DNA from: Bacteroidales bacterium UBA3843
GTDB lineage: Bacteria; Bacteroidota; Bacteroidia; Bacteroidales; Paludibacteraceae
Assembly (NCBI GenBank): GCA_002392745.1
Contig: DGHR01000014.1
Span: forward strand, 172,023 to 236,022
Direction: 5' to 3'
DNA: 64,000 nt
In this document: piece by piece, positions 55,560-64,000 of the stretch
Layout: the number at the start of each line of letters is the position of its first letter
Numbering within the stretch: position 1 is the stretch's first letter
Position numbers and translations under genes: made by a program
The notes under the pieces: model-generated
Told to the model about the DNA's origin: nothing
The model's database searches: none
What the model saw: the letters and a program-made list of their open reading frames with translations, nothing else

Positions 55560-56831
55560 ATGAAAAAAACATTGAATCTATTACTGGCGGCTGTGGTATT
55601 GATGTTAGCAGCATGCGAAAATGCACCGGAGAAGCCGGTGGATGAGGTGTCTCCTACGAAAATGCATAAGTCCACCAAGCGAGGAGTCGCATTTGGCAAA
55701 GCAGATTGTGCATGGGAAGATGCAGACTTGCCTCTAATTACTCCAGCTATTTCATGGACTTACAATTGGGGAGAGCAGCCGCAAGATGAAATCATTGCAA
55801 ATTGGTTTGATGTGCATGACGTGGAGTTTTGTCCGATGACATGGAATGGGAATTATAATGCCAATAGAATTCGAAACTACGTCACAGCGCATCCTAAAAC
55901 GAAATACTTGCTGGCATTCAATGAACCGAACCTGACCGATCAGGCGCGGATGACCCCTCAGCAAGCTGCTCAAAAATGGCCGGCTTTAAAGCAATTGGCG
56001 CAGGAGTTAGGCTTGCAATTGGTATCTCCGGCGATGAATTATGGTACATTGCCCGGTTATGGAGACCCCATTAAGTGGCTCGATGAGTTTTTCGCTTGTG
56101 AAGGCGTTTCTCTGGATGATATAGATGCAATAGCAGTTCACTGCTATATGGCAAGTCCGGGCGGTTTGCAGTCTTTTGTCGAAAAATTTGCAAAATATGG
56201 GAAACCGGTATGGGTAACGGAGTTTTGTGCATGGGAAGATTATGCAATCCATTCTGCAGAAGACCAAATGAAATATATGTGCCAAGTTCTGCATTATATG
56301 GAGCAAGATCCACAAGTAGAGCGTTATGCATGGTTTATTCCTCGTGCAAAAAGCGGCTATCCGTATATGCAGTTACTAACAAACGAGCGGCCTTTCGAGT
56401 TAACGGACGCAGGAAAGGTGTATTGCGGTATCTCTTCGTTTGATAAGTCCGCATGGATGGATGGGCTTCAATGGGTTTCTGCTGCTGATTATGTTGGGCT
56501 GAGTTCCAATGCTATACAAGTAAGACCTTCTACTGATAGTGAACATCTGATGCTTAGTCTTTTTAAAACTAACGAGGCGACAGAATACCAGATATGTTTA
56601 ACCCGGGATATATCCTCTATTGCTATTCGTTATGCTTCTGTAGCTGCTGCTGTTTTGCTAGTATATGTGGACGGTGTACTGCAAACAATGATTGATATGC
56701 CACCTACTGGTTCCGATTTGCAGACTTGGGATAATGTAGAGGCTACATTGCCAATAACTAAGGGAAAACATACAGTTAAAATAGAAGTGCATGACGGAAT
56801 GCTGAATATGGATAGTTTCAAATTCCTGTGA
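55560..56831 (+). CDS. GH128-type endo-beta-1,3-glucanase lipoprotein with C-terminal CBM-like domain
   Basis: A 423-residue lipoprotein (lipobox Cys20 in MLAAC). The TIM-barrel GH128 domain (about 40-290) starts KRGVAFGKADCAWEDADLPLI, with acid/base E122 in AFNEPNL and nucleophile E221 in VWVTEFCAWED, the family signatures. A C-terminal beta-sandwich (about 300-423; AAVLLVYVDGVLQ, KGKHTVKIEVHDGMLNMDSFKF) resembles CBM6/CBM35-like modules. GH128 enzymes cut beta-1,3-glucans. It starts 8 bp after the first GH16 stop. Confidence 0.87.
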   Translation: MKKTLNLLLAAVVLMLAACENAPEKPVDEVSPTKMHKSTKRGVAFGKADCAWEDADLPLITPAISWTYNWGEQPQDEIIANWFDVHDVEFCPMTWNGNYNANRIRNYVTAHPKTKYLLAFNEPNLTDQARMTPQQAAQKWPALKQLAQELGLQLVSPAMNYGTLPGYGDPIKWLDEFFACEGVSLDDIDAIAVHCYMASPGGLQSFVEKFAKYGKPVWVTEFCAWEDYAIHSAEDQMKYMCQVLHYMEQDPQVERYAWFIPRAKSGYPYMQLLTNERPFELTDAGKVYCGISSFDKSAWMDGLQWVSAADYVGLSSNAIQVRPSTDSEHLMLSLFKTNEATEYQICLTRDISSIAIRYASVAAAVLLVYVDGVLQTMIDMPPTGSDLQTWDNVEATLPITKGKHTVKIEVHDGMLNMDSFKFL

Positions 56832-56833
56832 TA

Positions 56834-58360
56834 ATGAAAAAGATATTCTTTATAGCATGTGTGCTCTGTGCCGCGGCAATGCAGGCGCAAACAACCGTAG
56901 ATGATTTTGAGAACTCATCCAAGACATGGAATACCGTTTCCTGTGGCAATGAGATAGTGGACAACCCTCATCAGGACGGGCTGAATCTCAGCTGCAAGTG
57001 CTTGCAGATTGTGCGTGCACCTGAGTGTGATAACTGGTCAGGGGCTATTTATACATTGCCGCAAGCCGTGACGGGTTATAAATACGTGCACGCGCTCATG
57101 TATCGCAATAACAGCCACAAACCGAACCTGAAAGTGACGGATAATGGCGAAAACCTTGATATAGTACCGGTGAATACTATCGTTGCCAATCAATGGCAGG
57201 ATGTGGTATTCGATATCAGCGGCAAAGCGCAGGTTGACTACCTGATGTTTATGGCTGACCGTGACGAGATTACAGAAAACGCCGTTGTGCTGATTGATGA
57301 TGTGCTCTTCTCCAATGATGCCACTCCCCGTACCACTCCTAATACCCAATGTGCTGACGAAGCGGAACCGGAACAGGACGGGGAATATACACTTGTCTGG
57401 AACGAGGATTTCACGGATGGAGCATTGGATACCAAAGTGTGGAATATAGAGGTGAACGGCGACGGCGGAGGCAACAACGAGTTGCAGTACTATTGCGAGA
57501 AAGGAGTGTCGCTCGGTGTAGAACCGACGACGGGTAAGAAATGTCTCATACTGACGGCTACCAAAGAGGAATACCTTGGCAAGAAATGCACCTCCGGACG
57601 CGTGAACACCAAGAACAAGATGACCTATACCTACGGTCGGATTGATGCGCGTATCAAGTTCCCGCAGACAGCCAACGGTCTCTGGCCCGCGTTCTGGCAA
57701 ATGGGTAATAACTTCGACCAAGTGGGCTGGCCCCGTTGCGGCGAGACGGATATCATCGAAATGGGACACCAGAATGCCTTCTCCAATGGCACACAGGACC
57801 GTTTCTTCAATGGTGCGATGCACGTAGGCAGAGCGTGGGACGCTGTATGGCATGACGCGCAGGATGCTACCTGGTCCTATTCACTGCAAGACACCTTCCA
57901 TATCGTGACGATGATTTGGACTCCCACTTCGATTGACATGTATATGGACAAAGAGGCGCATCCGGAGAACAAGGCTTATTTCCATGCGGACTTAGAGCCG
58001 AGCGATGATGCGGACTACAACCGTCAGTTGGTCTTCGGCAAACCGAACTTCATTATCGCCAATCTGGCAGTGGGAGGCGATTTCCCGGGTATCAATAACA
58101 TAAACAATGTGACGGCTTTGGCGAACGGCCCGCGGGTAATGTATATAGACTGGATTCGCATATACCAGCGCGGTGATGCCAACCAATCCTTTTTCTGCCC
58201 GTCGGCATCGGACGAGATAGAGAGTGAGGGAGCACAAGACATAGAGGTAGTCGAAAGTCAAAAGTCAAAAGTCGAAAGCCAGAAGGTGCTCCGTAACGGG
58301 CAATTGCTTATCCGCCGCGGAGAGCATGTATATACGATAACCGGACAAATCATACATTAA
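56834..58360 (+). CDS. GH16 glucanase with N-terminal CBM-like domain and C-terminal sorting-like motif
   Basis: A 508-residue exported protein (MKKIFFIACVLCAAAMQAQ signal peptide, no lipobox). Residues about 20-155 form a CBM-like domain (DDFENSSKTWNTVS .. AVVLIDDVLFSND); the GH16 domain (about 180-460) has YTLVWNEDFTDG and E304-T-D-I-I-E309, with Thr instead of the more usual Ile after the nucleophile. The C-terminal linker is encoded by five heptamers (58250-58284) and leads to QKVLRNGQLLIRRGE, the shared tail motif. It is probably released or surface-anchored by that tail rather than by lipidation. ATG at 56834 chosen; a GTG two codons earlier is in frame. Confidence 0.88.
   Translation: MKKIFFIACVLCAAAMQAQTTVDDFENSSKTWNTVSCGNEIVDNPHQDGLNLSCKCLQIVRAPECDNWSGAIYTLPQAVTGYKYVHALMYRNNSHKPNLKVTDNGENLDIVPVNTIVANQWQDVVFDISGKAQVDYLMFMADRDEITENAVVLIDDVLFSNDATPRTTPNTQCADEAEPEQDGEYTLVWNEDFTDGALDTKVWNIEVNGDGGGNNELQYYCEKGVSLGVEPTTGKKCLILTATKEEYLGKKCTSGRVNTKNKMTYTYGRIDARIKFPQTANGLWPAFWQMGNNFDQVGWPRCGETDIIEMGHQNAFSNGTQDRFFNGAMHVGRAWDAVWHDAQDATWSYSLQDTFHIVTMIWTPTSIDMYMDKEAHPENKAYFHADLEPSDDADYNRQLVFGKPNFIIANLAVGGDFPGINNINNVTALANGPRVMYIDWIRIYQRGDANQSFFCPSASDEIESEGAQDIEVVESQKSKVESQKVLRNGQLLIRRGEHVYTITGQIIH
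58250..58284 (+). repeat. In-frame heptamer repeat in the GH16 linker
   Basis: GTCGAAA, GTCAAAA (twice), GTCGAAA, GCCAGAA: five 7-mers read as VESQKSKVESQK between the catalytic domain and the C-terminal motif. Confidence 0.88.
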
Positions 58361-59331
58361 TGAAAAAGACAATCTGTATATTGTCAGCGATAGCAGTATG
58401 CACGCTGTATTCTTGCAGTAAGCCGGAATGGGAGATGGTATGGTCCGATGAGTTTGACGGCGAGACCTTAAACACCGCTTATTGGAATGTGGAGGACAAT
58501 GCCCGCGGCGGAGGCAATGCCGAGTTGCAGTATTATACGCCGAAGAATGTGACGATAGAGAAACACCCCGTCTCCGGCGAGAGTTGCTTGGTACTCAACG
58601 CTATCCGTGAGGACTACGGCAACCGTCCGTGTACTTCCGCGCGATTGAACACGCAGGACAAAGTGACGGTGGAGTACGGCAAGGTGGAGGCACGTATCGC
58701 TTTCCCTTATACTGCGGACGGGCTATGGCCTGCCTTCTGGATGCTCGGCAATAACCTTGCGCATGATTTGGGAAATAACGACGATGTGGATACCCGCGCT
58801 GCCAAGTTGGCGGAGCAGGGGCTGGTCATCTGGCCCAAGTGCGGCGAGATAGATATATGCGAAATGGGACATGTGGATGGTATCAAAGCCGGCACACAGG
58901 ACCGCTATTTTAACGGAGCATGCCATTGGGGCGAGAGTTTCAATAATGGGGCTTATCCTAACTATGGACAGTTTTGTACCGCCGATTATCCGGTGCAAGG
59001 TGACTTCCATTTGTTTACTTTGGAATGGAGCGAGGATAGTATAGCGATGTATCTTGACAAAGACCGTTTCCCGGAAACAGAGCCTTATTTCCAACTGTCC
59101 TTGCGCAACAAAGAGGTCAACTCCCCGGGACACTATTTCAACCATCCGTTCTATCTGGTGCTGAATCTCTCGGTAGGCGGTTTCTTCCCCAATATGCCTG
59201 CGGCGGAGAAATATCCGGAACTCATCACAGCAGACGACCCCTCCTTCCGGCGCGTAACGGCGTTGCCGGCTGACGGTACACCCGTGAAGATGTATGTGGA
59301 TTATATCAGGGTGTTTAAGAAAAACCGTTAA
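58360..59331 (+). CDS. GH16 endo-beta-1,3-glucanase lipoprotein
   Basis: A 323-residue lipoprotein (lipobox Cys19 in LYSC) that is almost only a GH16 domain. WEMVWSDEFDGETLNTAYWN begins the fold; WPAFWMLGNN and E163-I-D-I-C-E168 form the active site; VGGFFPN and MYVDYIRVFKK end it. It is close in sequence to the preceding GH16 (both have NGDxGGGNNELQYY-like starts and GTQDRYFNGA), suggesting a tandem duplication with loss of the N- and C-terminal extras. Its ATG shares an A with the preceding stop (TAATG). Confidence 0.92.
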   Translation: MKKTICILSAIAVCTLYSCSKPEWEMVWSDEFDGETLNTAYWNVEDNARGGGNAELQYYTPKNVTIEKHPVSGESCLVLNAIREDYGNRPCTSARLNTQDKVTVEYGKVEARIAFPYTADGLWPAFWMLGNNLAHDLGNNDDVDTRAAKLAEQGLVIWPKCGEIDICEMGHVDGIKAGTQDRYFNGACHWGESFNNGAYPNYGQFCTADYPVQGDFHLFTLEWSEDSIAMYLDKDRFPETEPYFQLSLRNKEVNSPGHYFNHPFYLVLNLSVGGFFPNMPAAEKYPELITADDPSFRRVTALPADGTPVKMYVDYIRVFKKNR

Positions 59332-59382
59332 ATTGTTAAAACGTTAAAATGGTCTCGCCGAGCGAGACGTTAATAGTTAGTT

Positions 59383-60747
59383 ATGAAACTGAGTGTTAAA
59401 GAAAAATTTGGTTACAGTCTGGGCGATACCGCATCGCATTTTGTATGGGATTTGGTGGGATTCTGGCTGCTAATCTTTTACACGGACATCTACGGCCTCT
59501 CGCCGGCACTGGCGGGCGTGATTATGTTTGTCGGCAGTATATGGGACGCAGTGATGGACCCTGTTGTCGGTATCATCTCCGACCGCACGGAATCCCGCTG
59601 GGGCAAGTTCCGTCCGTATCTGCTATTCGGCTCTGTGCCGTATGCTATCCTGGCTGTACTGGCATTCACCACACCGGAGTTCGGCCTGAACGGCAAGTTC
59701 GCATATGCGCTCATCACTTGTCTGTTGCTGCGTACCGCCTATGCGTTTGTCAACCTGCCCTATTCATCGCTATCCGCCGTCATGACAGACGACTCGAACG
59801 AACGTGCAGGATTGAACACATACCGTTTCATTGCAGCCTATATCGGACAGTTTATCGTTACCGGAGCAGCACTCTATCTCGTCAAATGGCTCGGAGCCAT
59901 CGGCAACGACGGCGTGGTCAATCAGGCGCAAGGATACCAATATACCGTTGCTCTGTTCGGCGTACTGAGTATTGCTTTCTTCCTCATCGCTTTTGCCACC
60001 ACCCGCGAGCGTGTGCCGCAGCCTGAGAAACAGGACAGCAATGTGCTCAAGGATTTCAAATACCTGTTCATGAACAAGGCATGGATTGTCCTCACCTGCG
60101 TAGGTATCGTGTCATTCATCATGTTCGCTATGCAGAATGCCGCCATCGCCTATTACTTCAAATATTATATCCACAACGCCGAGAATGTGCAGCTGTTCAA
60201 CGTCTTGGGAACCGTGGCGCTGATAGTCGCGCTGCCCGCCTCCAAACCGCTTGCGAAGCGGTTCGGCAACAAAGCGGTGTACATCATGTCTTCTGTTGTA
60301 TCGGGTATATTCTTCGCGCTCATCTTTGCAGCCGGAGATAATCTGCCGCTCGTATATACATTTAACATACTGGCTAAAATGGCTTATGCACCGGCAGTGC
60401 CGTTGCTCTGGACCATGTTGGCAGACGTGGCGGATTATGGCGAATGGAAGTTCAACCGGCGCACGACGGGCTTGTGCTTCTCGGCCTCCGTCTTGGCGCA
60501 GAAACTCGGTTGGGCTATCGGTGCAGCAGCGGCCGGATGGCTGCTGTCGGTAACGCATTTCGTAGCCAACGCCGATGTGCAGTCCGACACCGCCATGATG
60601 GGAATACGTCTGCTGGTCAGCGTTATCCCCGGCGTGCTGTATGCCTCTTGCGCTCTCGTCATGATGTTCTATAACCTCGATTCCGCCACAATGGCGCAGA
60701 TGAAAGACGAACTGGAGAAACGCAGAGAGTCCGCTGCACTCTCTTGA
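59383..60747 (+). CDS. GPH-family sugar:cation symporter
   Basis: A 454-residue inner-membrane transporter with about 12 hydrophobic segments. The N-terminus KEKFGYSLGDTASHFVWDLV and SIWDAVMDPVVGIISDRTESRWGKFRPYLLFGS are the signature of the GPH (MelB-like) branch of the major facilitator group; the Asp pair in DAVMDP binds the coupling cation. LWTMLADVADYGEWKFNRRTTGL is the conserved cytoplasmic loop. Position before a cytoplasmic phosphorylase suggests it imports beta-1,3-gluco-oligosaccharides from the periplasm. A short GTTAAA octamer repeat precedes it. Confidence 0.92.
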   Translation: MKLSVKEKFGYSLGDTASHFVWDLVGFWLLIFYTDIYGLSPALAGVIMFVGSIWDAVMDPVVGIISDRTESRWGKFRPYLLFGSVPYAILAVLAFTTPEFGLNGKFAYALITCLLLRTAYAFVNLPYSSLSAVMTDDSNERAGLNTYRFIAAYIGQFIVTGAALYLVKWLGAIGNDGVVNQAQGYQYTVALFGVLSIAFFLIAFATTRERVPQPEKQDSNVLKDFKYLFMNKAWIVLTCVGIVSFIMFAMQNAAIAYYFKYYIHNAENVQLFNVLGTVALIVALPASKPLAKRFGNKAVYIMSSVVSGIFFALIFAAGDNLPLVYTFNILAKMAYAPAVPLLWTMLADVADYGEWKFNRRTTGLCFSASVLAQKLGWAIGAAAAGWLLSVTHFVANADVQSDTAMMGIRLLVSVIPGVLYASCALVMMFYNLDSATMAQMKDELEKRRESAALS

Positions 60748-60769
60748 CAGGTACGACAAGGGTTCGATA

Positions 60770-60809
60770 ACCACTAAGTATCATTAAGAATCACTAAGAA
60801 CAACTAACG
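60770..60809 (+). repeat. 10-mer tandem repeat, 4 units
   Basis: ACCACTAAGT, ATCATTAAGA, ATCACTAAGA, ACAACTAACG between the transporter and the phosphorylase genes. Confidence 0.82.
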
Positions 60810-60852
60810 TTTTATTTTTGAACAGAGCGTTCGAAAAAAAATAAAAACAACG

Positions 60853-63800
60853 ATGGTAAAAGGGCAATTTATAACGATTAACGGCGAGCGTTTTTACGAA
60901 ATCGCCAATTACAACGAGATGCAGCCCTTCTTCATCTCGCTGGCTTCCGACACGGATTTATGGATGTATCTGGCATCTACGGGCGGATTGACAGCCGGTC
61001 GGAGAAATCCGAACGAAGCTCTCTTCCCGTACTATACCGATGACAAGATTACGGAGTCTTACGAACAGACCGGTCCCAAGACACTGATACGGATTAGAGG
61101 CAATCAGTTCCAGGAGAACGGAGATTTACTATGGATTCCCTTCTCCGACCTGCAGCAAGATGTATTTGCCGTATCCCGCAAGATAGCCAAGTCAACAGTG
61201 GGCAACCGGATAGTGTTCTGCGAAGAGAACCATACACTCAAACTGCGTTTCTCCTATATGTGGGCGCCGGCAGGCGAACACGGATGGGTACGCAGAGCCA
61301 CATTGGAGAATCTGGGGAACAGGCCTACGGACGTAGAACTTCTGGATGGATTGCAGAATATATTGCCGGCCGGAGTGGAACGCAAGACCCAGAACGAGTT
61401 CTCAACCTTGGTGGACGGATACAAAAAGACGGAATTGGTAGAAAATACTTCGCTCGCCTTGTTCCGCATGGAGGCAATTCTGGTGGACCGCGCAGAGCCC
61501 TCCGAAAGCCTCCGCTGCAATACTGTATATTGTCTGGGATTGCCACAAAACACAGCCTATTTCGTCAGTTCCAAACCTCTGGCGGCATTCCGTCAAGGCG
61601 CGCCCCTAATGCCGGAGACGGAATCGAAAGGTGTTCGCGGTGCCATTCTGGCACACACGTCTTTTACGTTGTCCGCCCGCAGTTCGAGCACGTGGTATAA
61701 CATAGCCGATGTGTCGGCCGACGCGGTTCAGGTCCGTCATCTGATACATTTCATCGCTCGTCCGGATGCCATCGGAATAATCGAGCAGGCGATGCAACAT
61801 TCTACGGACACGCTGCGCCGAATAGTTGCACAGAACGACGGTGTACAGCATACGGGCGACGAACATAATGATGCACGCCATTTCGCCAATGTGCTCTTCA
61901 ATACAATGCGTGGCGGCTACTACCTGGAGTATCCTCCAAAAGATGTACAAAGTACGAAGGCGGATGAGATGAGGCATGAGATGGAGTATCTGCCTCTGAC
62001 TTTCGGACGCCGTCACGGCGACCCTTCGCGCCCATGGAACCTGTTCGACATCCGCGTGCAGGACGAACAGGGCAAACCGGTGGTCGCTTATCAGGGCAAC
62101 TGGCGTGATATATTCCAAAACTGGGAGGCTCTCTCGGTTTCCTATCCGCTCTACATCAACCATGTTATTGCCAAATTCCTCAATGCAACCACTGCGGACG
62201 GCTACAACCCCTATCGCATTACGGACAAAGGAATAGACTGGGAAGTGATTGAACCCGAGAACCCGTGGTCGAATATTGGTTACTGGGGTGACCACCAGAT
62301 AATCTATCTGCTCAAATTGCTGGAGCTGAGTTATAATCATAATCCCGAGCAACTGAGAGTCTTGCTCAACAGCCGTATATTCGCTTTTGCAAACGTACCA
62401 TACCGTTTGAAATCATACCGCGAGATAGTAGCAGACCCGAAGAACTCAATCCGGTTTGACCAAGAGGCGCATAACCGTGCAATGGAGCTGGCCGCGGAAA
62501 TGGGTGCGGACGGCAAATTGGTGCTGGACGGGAACAATCAGGTGCGTATGACCACCATGGCCGATAAGTTGCTGATTACATTACTGGCCAAGCTGAGCAA
62601 TTTTATTCCGTCTGCCGGTATATGGATGAACACACTCCGTCCCGAATGGAACGATGCGAACAATGCATTGGTGGGCTATGGCGCCTCGATGGTAACATTG
62701 TGCTATATGCGGCGTTATGTGGCCTTCATGCAGCGTTTTGTTGACTCCGATATCACTATCGGTTCGGAAACTGCTGTGCTGCTCCGTGCTATTCACAAGG
62801 CATTGCAATGCAGCGGCAGCCGCCAATATATTGATACGGCAGGTCTCGCCGGTGAACAATACCGCAATACGGTATATGCCGGATTGAGCGGCCGGCAAGA
62901 GACGGTTGCCCTGGCTGAGATGCAATCCTTCTTTGCCGATGCATTGGCGCGCATGGATGAATCGATCCGGGCTAACAAACGCGCCGACGGGCTGTACGAG
63001 GCATATAACCTCATCCGCTTTACGGACAATGATATAGAAATCAGTCATCTCTATGAGATGCTGGAGGGACAGGTAGCCGTACTCTCATCCGGACTATTGA
63101 GCGGAGAAGAGGCGGCAGACCTCCTGGATGCTATGCGCGCTTCGGCGCTCTATCGCGAGGATCAGCGGAGTTATATGTTGTACCCGAATCGCAGAAGACC
63201 TTCGTTCCTGGAGATGAACAACCTTCCTGAAGAAGCGAAATCGCTGCCGGTGGTACAGAAATATCTCGGAACGATTTTGAAACAAGACTGCGACGGCGGC
63301 ATCCATTTCGATGCGCAATACCGCAATGCCAATAACTTACCGGAAGAGCTGAAGGACCTGTATGAGTCGGTCTTCCATCACCACGCGTTCACCGGTCGTT
63401 CCGGCACGTTCTATAAGTACGAAGGCCTCGGCTGTATCTATTGGCATATGGTTTCCAAACTGCTGCTGGCTGTCGGCGAGACAATCCAATCCTTTACAGC
63501 AACGCAGTCTTGCAGCCCTGCGGTCATGTCGCGCCTGACGCAGCATTACAATGCTATCCGCGAAGGATTGGGGAATCACAAGCAGCCGAACGAGTATGGT
63601 TCGTTCCCCTTTGACCCCTATTCGCACACTCCGTCCATGGCGGGTGTACAACAACCCGGTATGACCGGACAGGTCAAAGAGGATATCCTCTCGCGTTTCT
63701 TTGAATTGGGAGTATCTGTTCGCGACGGACAGATTACATTTGCTCCTACCATGCTCTCCGAGACCGATTTCAAGGATGGCGAGTTGCGCTTCACATATTG

Positions 63801-63939
63801 TGGTACGGAGGTGATTTATAAAAAAGAACAATCAAAGGTAAACGGTGAAAGTACAAAGGGCCTCACGTTAACCAAAGAACAAAGCGAACATATCTTTGCC
63901 CGTGATGGCGAAATCAAACAAATAACAGTAGAGTTATGA
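60853..63939 (+). CDS. GH94/GH149-like glycoside phosphorylase, probably beta-1,3-oligoglucan phosphorylase
   Basis: A 1028-residue cytoplasmic enzyme (no signal peptide). The N-terminal beta-sandwich (about 1-310) starts GERFYEIANYNEMQPFF; the (alpha/alpha)6 barrel follows with NPWSNIGYWGDHQIIYLLKLLE and RPEWNDANNALVGYG, where D601 is the likely catalytic acid as in GH94 relatives (WND). Length and motif style are nearer to GH149 than to the shorter cellobiose or laminaribiose phosphorylases of GH94; GH161 is another option. It would split imported beta-1,3-gluco-oligosaccharides with phosphate to glucose 1-phosphate. Substrate is inferred from the locus. It overlaps the next gene by 4 bp. 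Confidence 0.82.
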   Translation: MVKGQFITINGERFYEIANYNEMQPFFISLASDTDLWMYLASTGGLTAGRRNPNEALFPYYTDDKITESYEQTGPKTLIRIRGNQFQENGDLLWIPFSDLQQDVFAVSRKIAKSTVGNRIVFCEENHTLKLRFSYMWAPAGEHGWVRRATLENLGNRPTDVELLDGLQNILPAGVERKTQNEFSTLVDGYKKTELVENTSLALFRMEAILVDRAEPSESLRCNTVYCLGLPQNTAYFVSSKPLAAFRQGAPLMPETESKGVRGAILAHTSFTLSARSSSTWYNIADVSADAVQVRHLIHFIARPDAIGIIEQAMQHSTDTLRRIVAQNDGVQHTGDEHNDARHFANVLFNTMRGGYYLEYPPKDVQSTKADEMRHEMEYLPLTFGRRHGDPSRPWNLFDIRVQDEQGKPVVAYQGNWRDIFQNWEALSVSYPLYINHVIAKFLNATTADGYNPYRITDKGIDWEVIEPENPWSNIGYWGDHQIIYLLKLLELSYNHNPEQLRVLLNSRIFAFANVPYRLKSYREIVADPKNSIRFDQEAHNRAMELAAEMGADGKLVLDGNNQVRMTTMADKLLITLLAKLSNFIPSAGIWMNTLRPEWNDANNALVGYGASMVTLCYMRRYVAFMQRFVDSDITIGSETAVLLRAIHKALQCSGSRQYIDTAGLAGEQYRNTVYAGLSGRQETVALAEMQSFFADALARMDESIRANKRADGLYEAYNLIRFTDNDIEISHLYEMLEGQVAVLSSGLLSGEEAADLLDAMRASALYREDQRSYMLYPNRRRPSFLEMNNLPEEAKSLPVVQKYLGTILKQDCDGGIHFDAQYRNANNLPEELKDLYESVFHHHAFTGRSGTFYKYEGLGCIYWHMVSKLLLAVGETIQSFTATQSCSPAVMSRLTQHYNAIREGLGNHKQPNEYGSFPFDPYSHTPSMAGVQQPGMTGQVKEDILSRFFELGVSVRDGQITFAPTMLSETDFKDGELRFTYCGTEVIYKKEQSKVNGESTKGLTLTKEQSEHIFARDGEIKQITVEL

Positions 63940-64000
63940 AAAAGTTGATGATTGGAATATTGGGTGGCGTACTCATCTGCTCGTGTACGGCCCGTGTGCC
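63936..64000 (+). CDS. Lipoprotein, start only
   Basis: The first 21 codons of a gene whose ATG overlaps the phosphorylase stop (ATGA). MKKLMIGILGGVLICSC is a signal peptide with lipobox. The rest lies beyond the window; in such loci a beta-glucosidase or another glucanase would be expected, but nothing here decides it. Confidence 0.8.
   Translation, partial: MKKLMIGILGGVLICSCTARV

Overview
The window comes from the chromosome of a Bacteroidota bacterium, most likely order Bacteroidales. The evidence is SusC/SusD transport, Bacteroidota-only families (DUF4249, DUF5606, DUF6377, DUF3244, DUF6443), a PorX-type response regulator with a PglZ domain (type IX secretion control), and promoters of the TTTG-N20-TAnnTTTG type in front of many genes. 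I cannot name the genus. Most of the sequence looks like ordinary vertically inherited chromosome. The visibly AT-rich stretch at about 9.6-19.1 kb is the main exception.

Layout. 1-9.5 kb: start of pckA (minus), a sua5-sugar transferase-xseB operon (plus), a TonB receptor/DUF4249 pair and a membrane protein (minus), an 815-bp gene-free stretch rich in hairpins, a degenerate S41 protease-like lipoprotein and a small lipoprotein. 9.6-19.5 kb: an AT-rich RHS locus on the minus strand. It runs DUF3244 gene, T9SS-tail protein, RHS protein, second RHS protein with a lamin-tail N-terminus and an HExxH metallopeptidase C-terminus, then two lipoproteins. A 51-bp copy of the DUF3244 gene's 3' end sits on the far side, so the module lies between direct repeats of one gene end. 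19.6-38.7 kb: housekeeping genes (TPR regulator, ClC channel, obgE, adk, HU, rhomboid, nuclease-fold protein, porX, rluD, PASTA protein, a Cys-rich small lipoprotein, gpmI, smpB, CNNM protein, DUF5606, Nif3-like, zinc-ribbon coiled coil, aldo/keto reductase, DUF6377 regulator). 39-64 kb: a polysaccharide utilization locus on the plus strand.

The polysaccharide locus reads as a beta-1,3-glucan (laminarin-type) system. It has large secreted binding proteins, SusC, SusD, a surface glycan-binding lipoprotein, GH16, GH128, GH16 and GH16 enzymes, a GPH-type sugar importer, and a 1028-residue GH94/GH149-like phosphorylase without signal peptide. The inferred route is surface endo-cleavage, outer-membrane import, inner-membrane import of oligosaccharides, then cytoplasmic phosphorolysis. 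A further lipoprotein gene begins at the right edge.

Non-coding structure is unusually rich. Spacers carry degenerate tandem repeats with strict periods of 7 or 11 bp. Two divergent gene pairs share an interlocked 48-bp symmetric promoter with identical geometry. Four PUL proteins end in the same short C-terminal motif, a possible sorting signal. Two neighbouring PUL proteins share an apparently undescribed DW...WL domain of about 100 residues.
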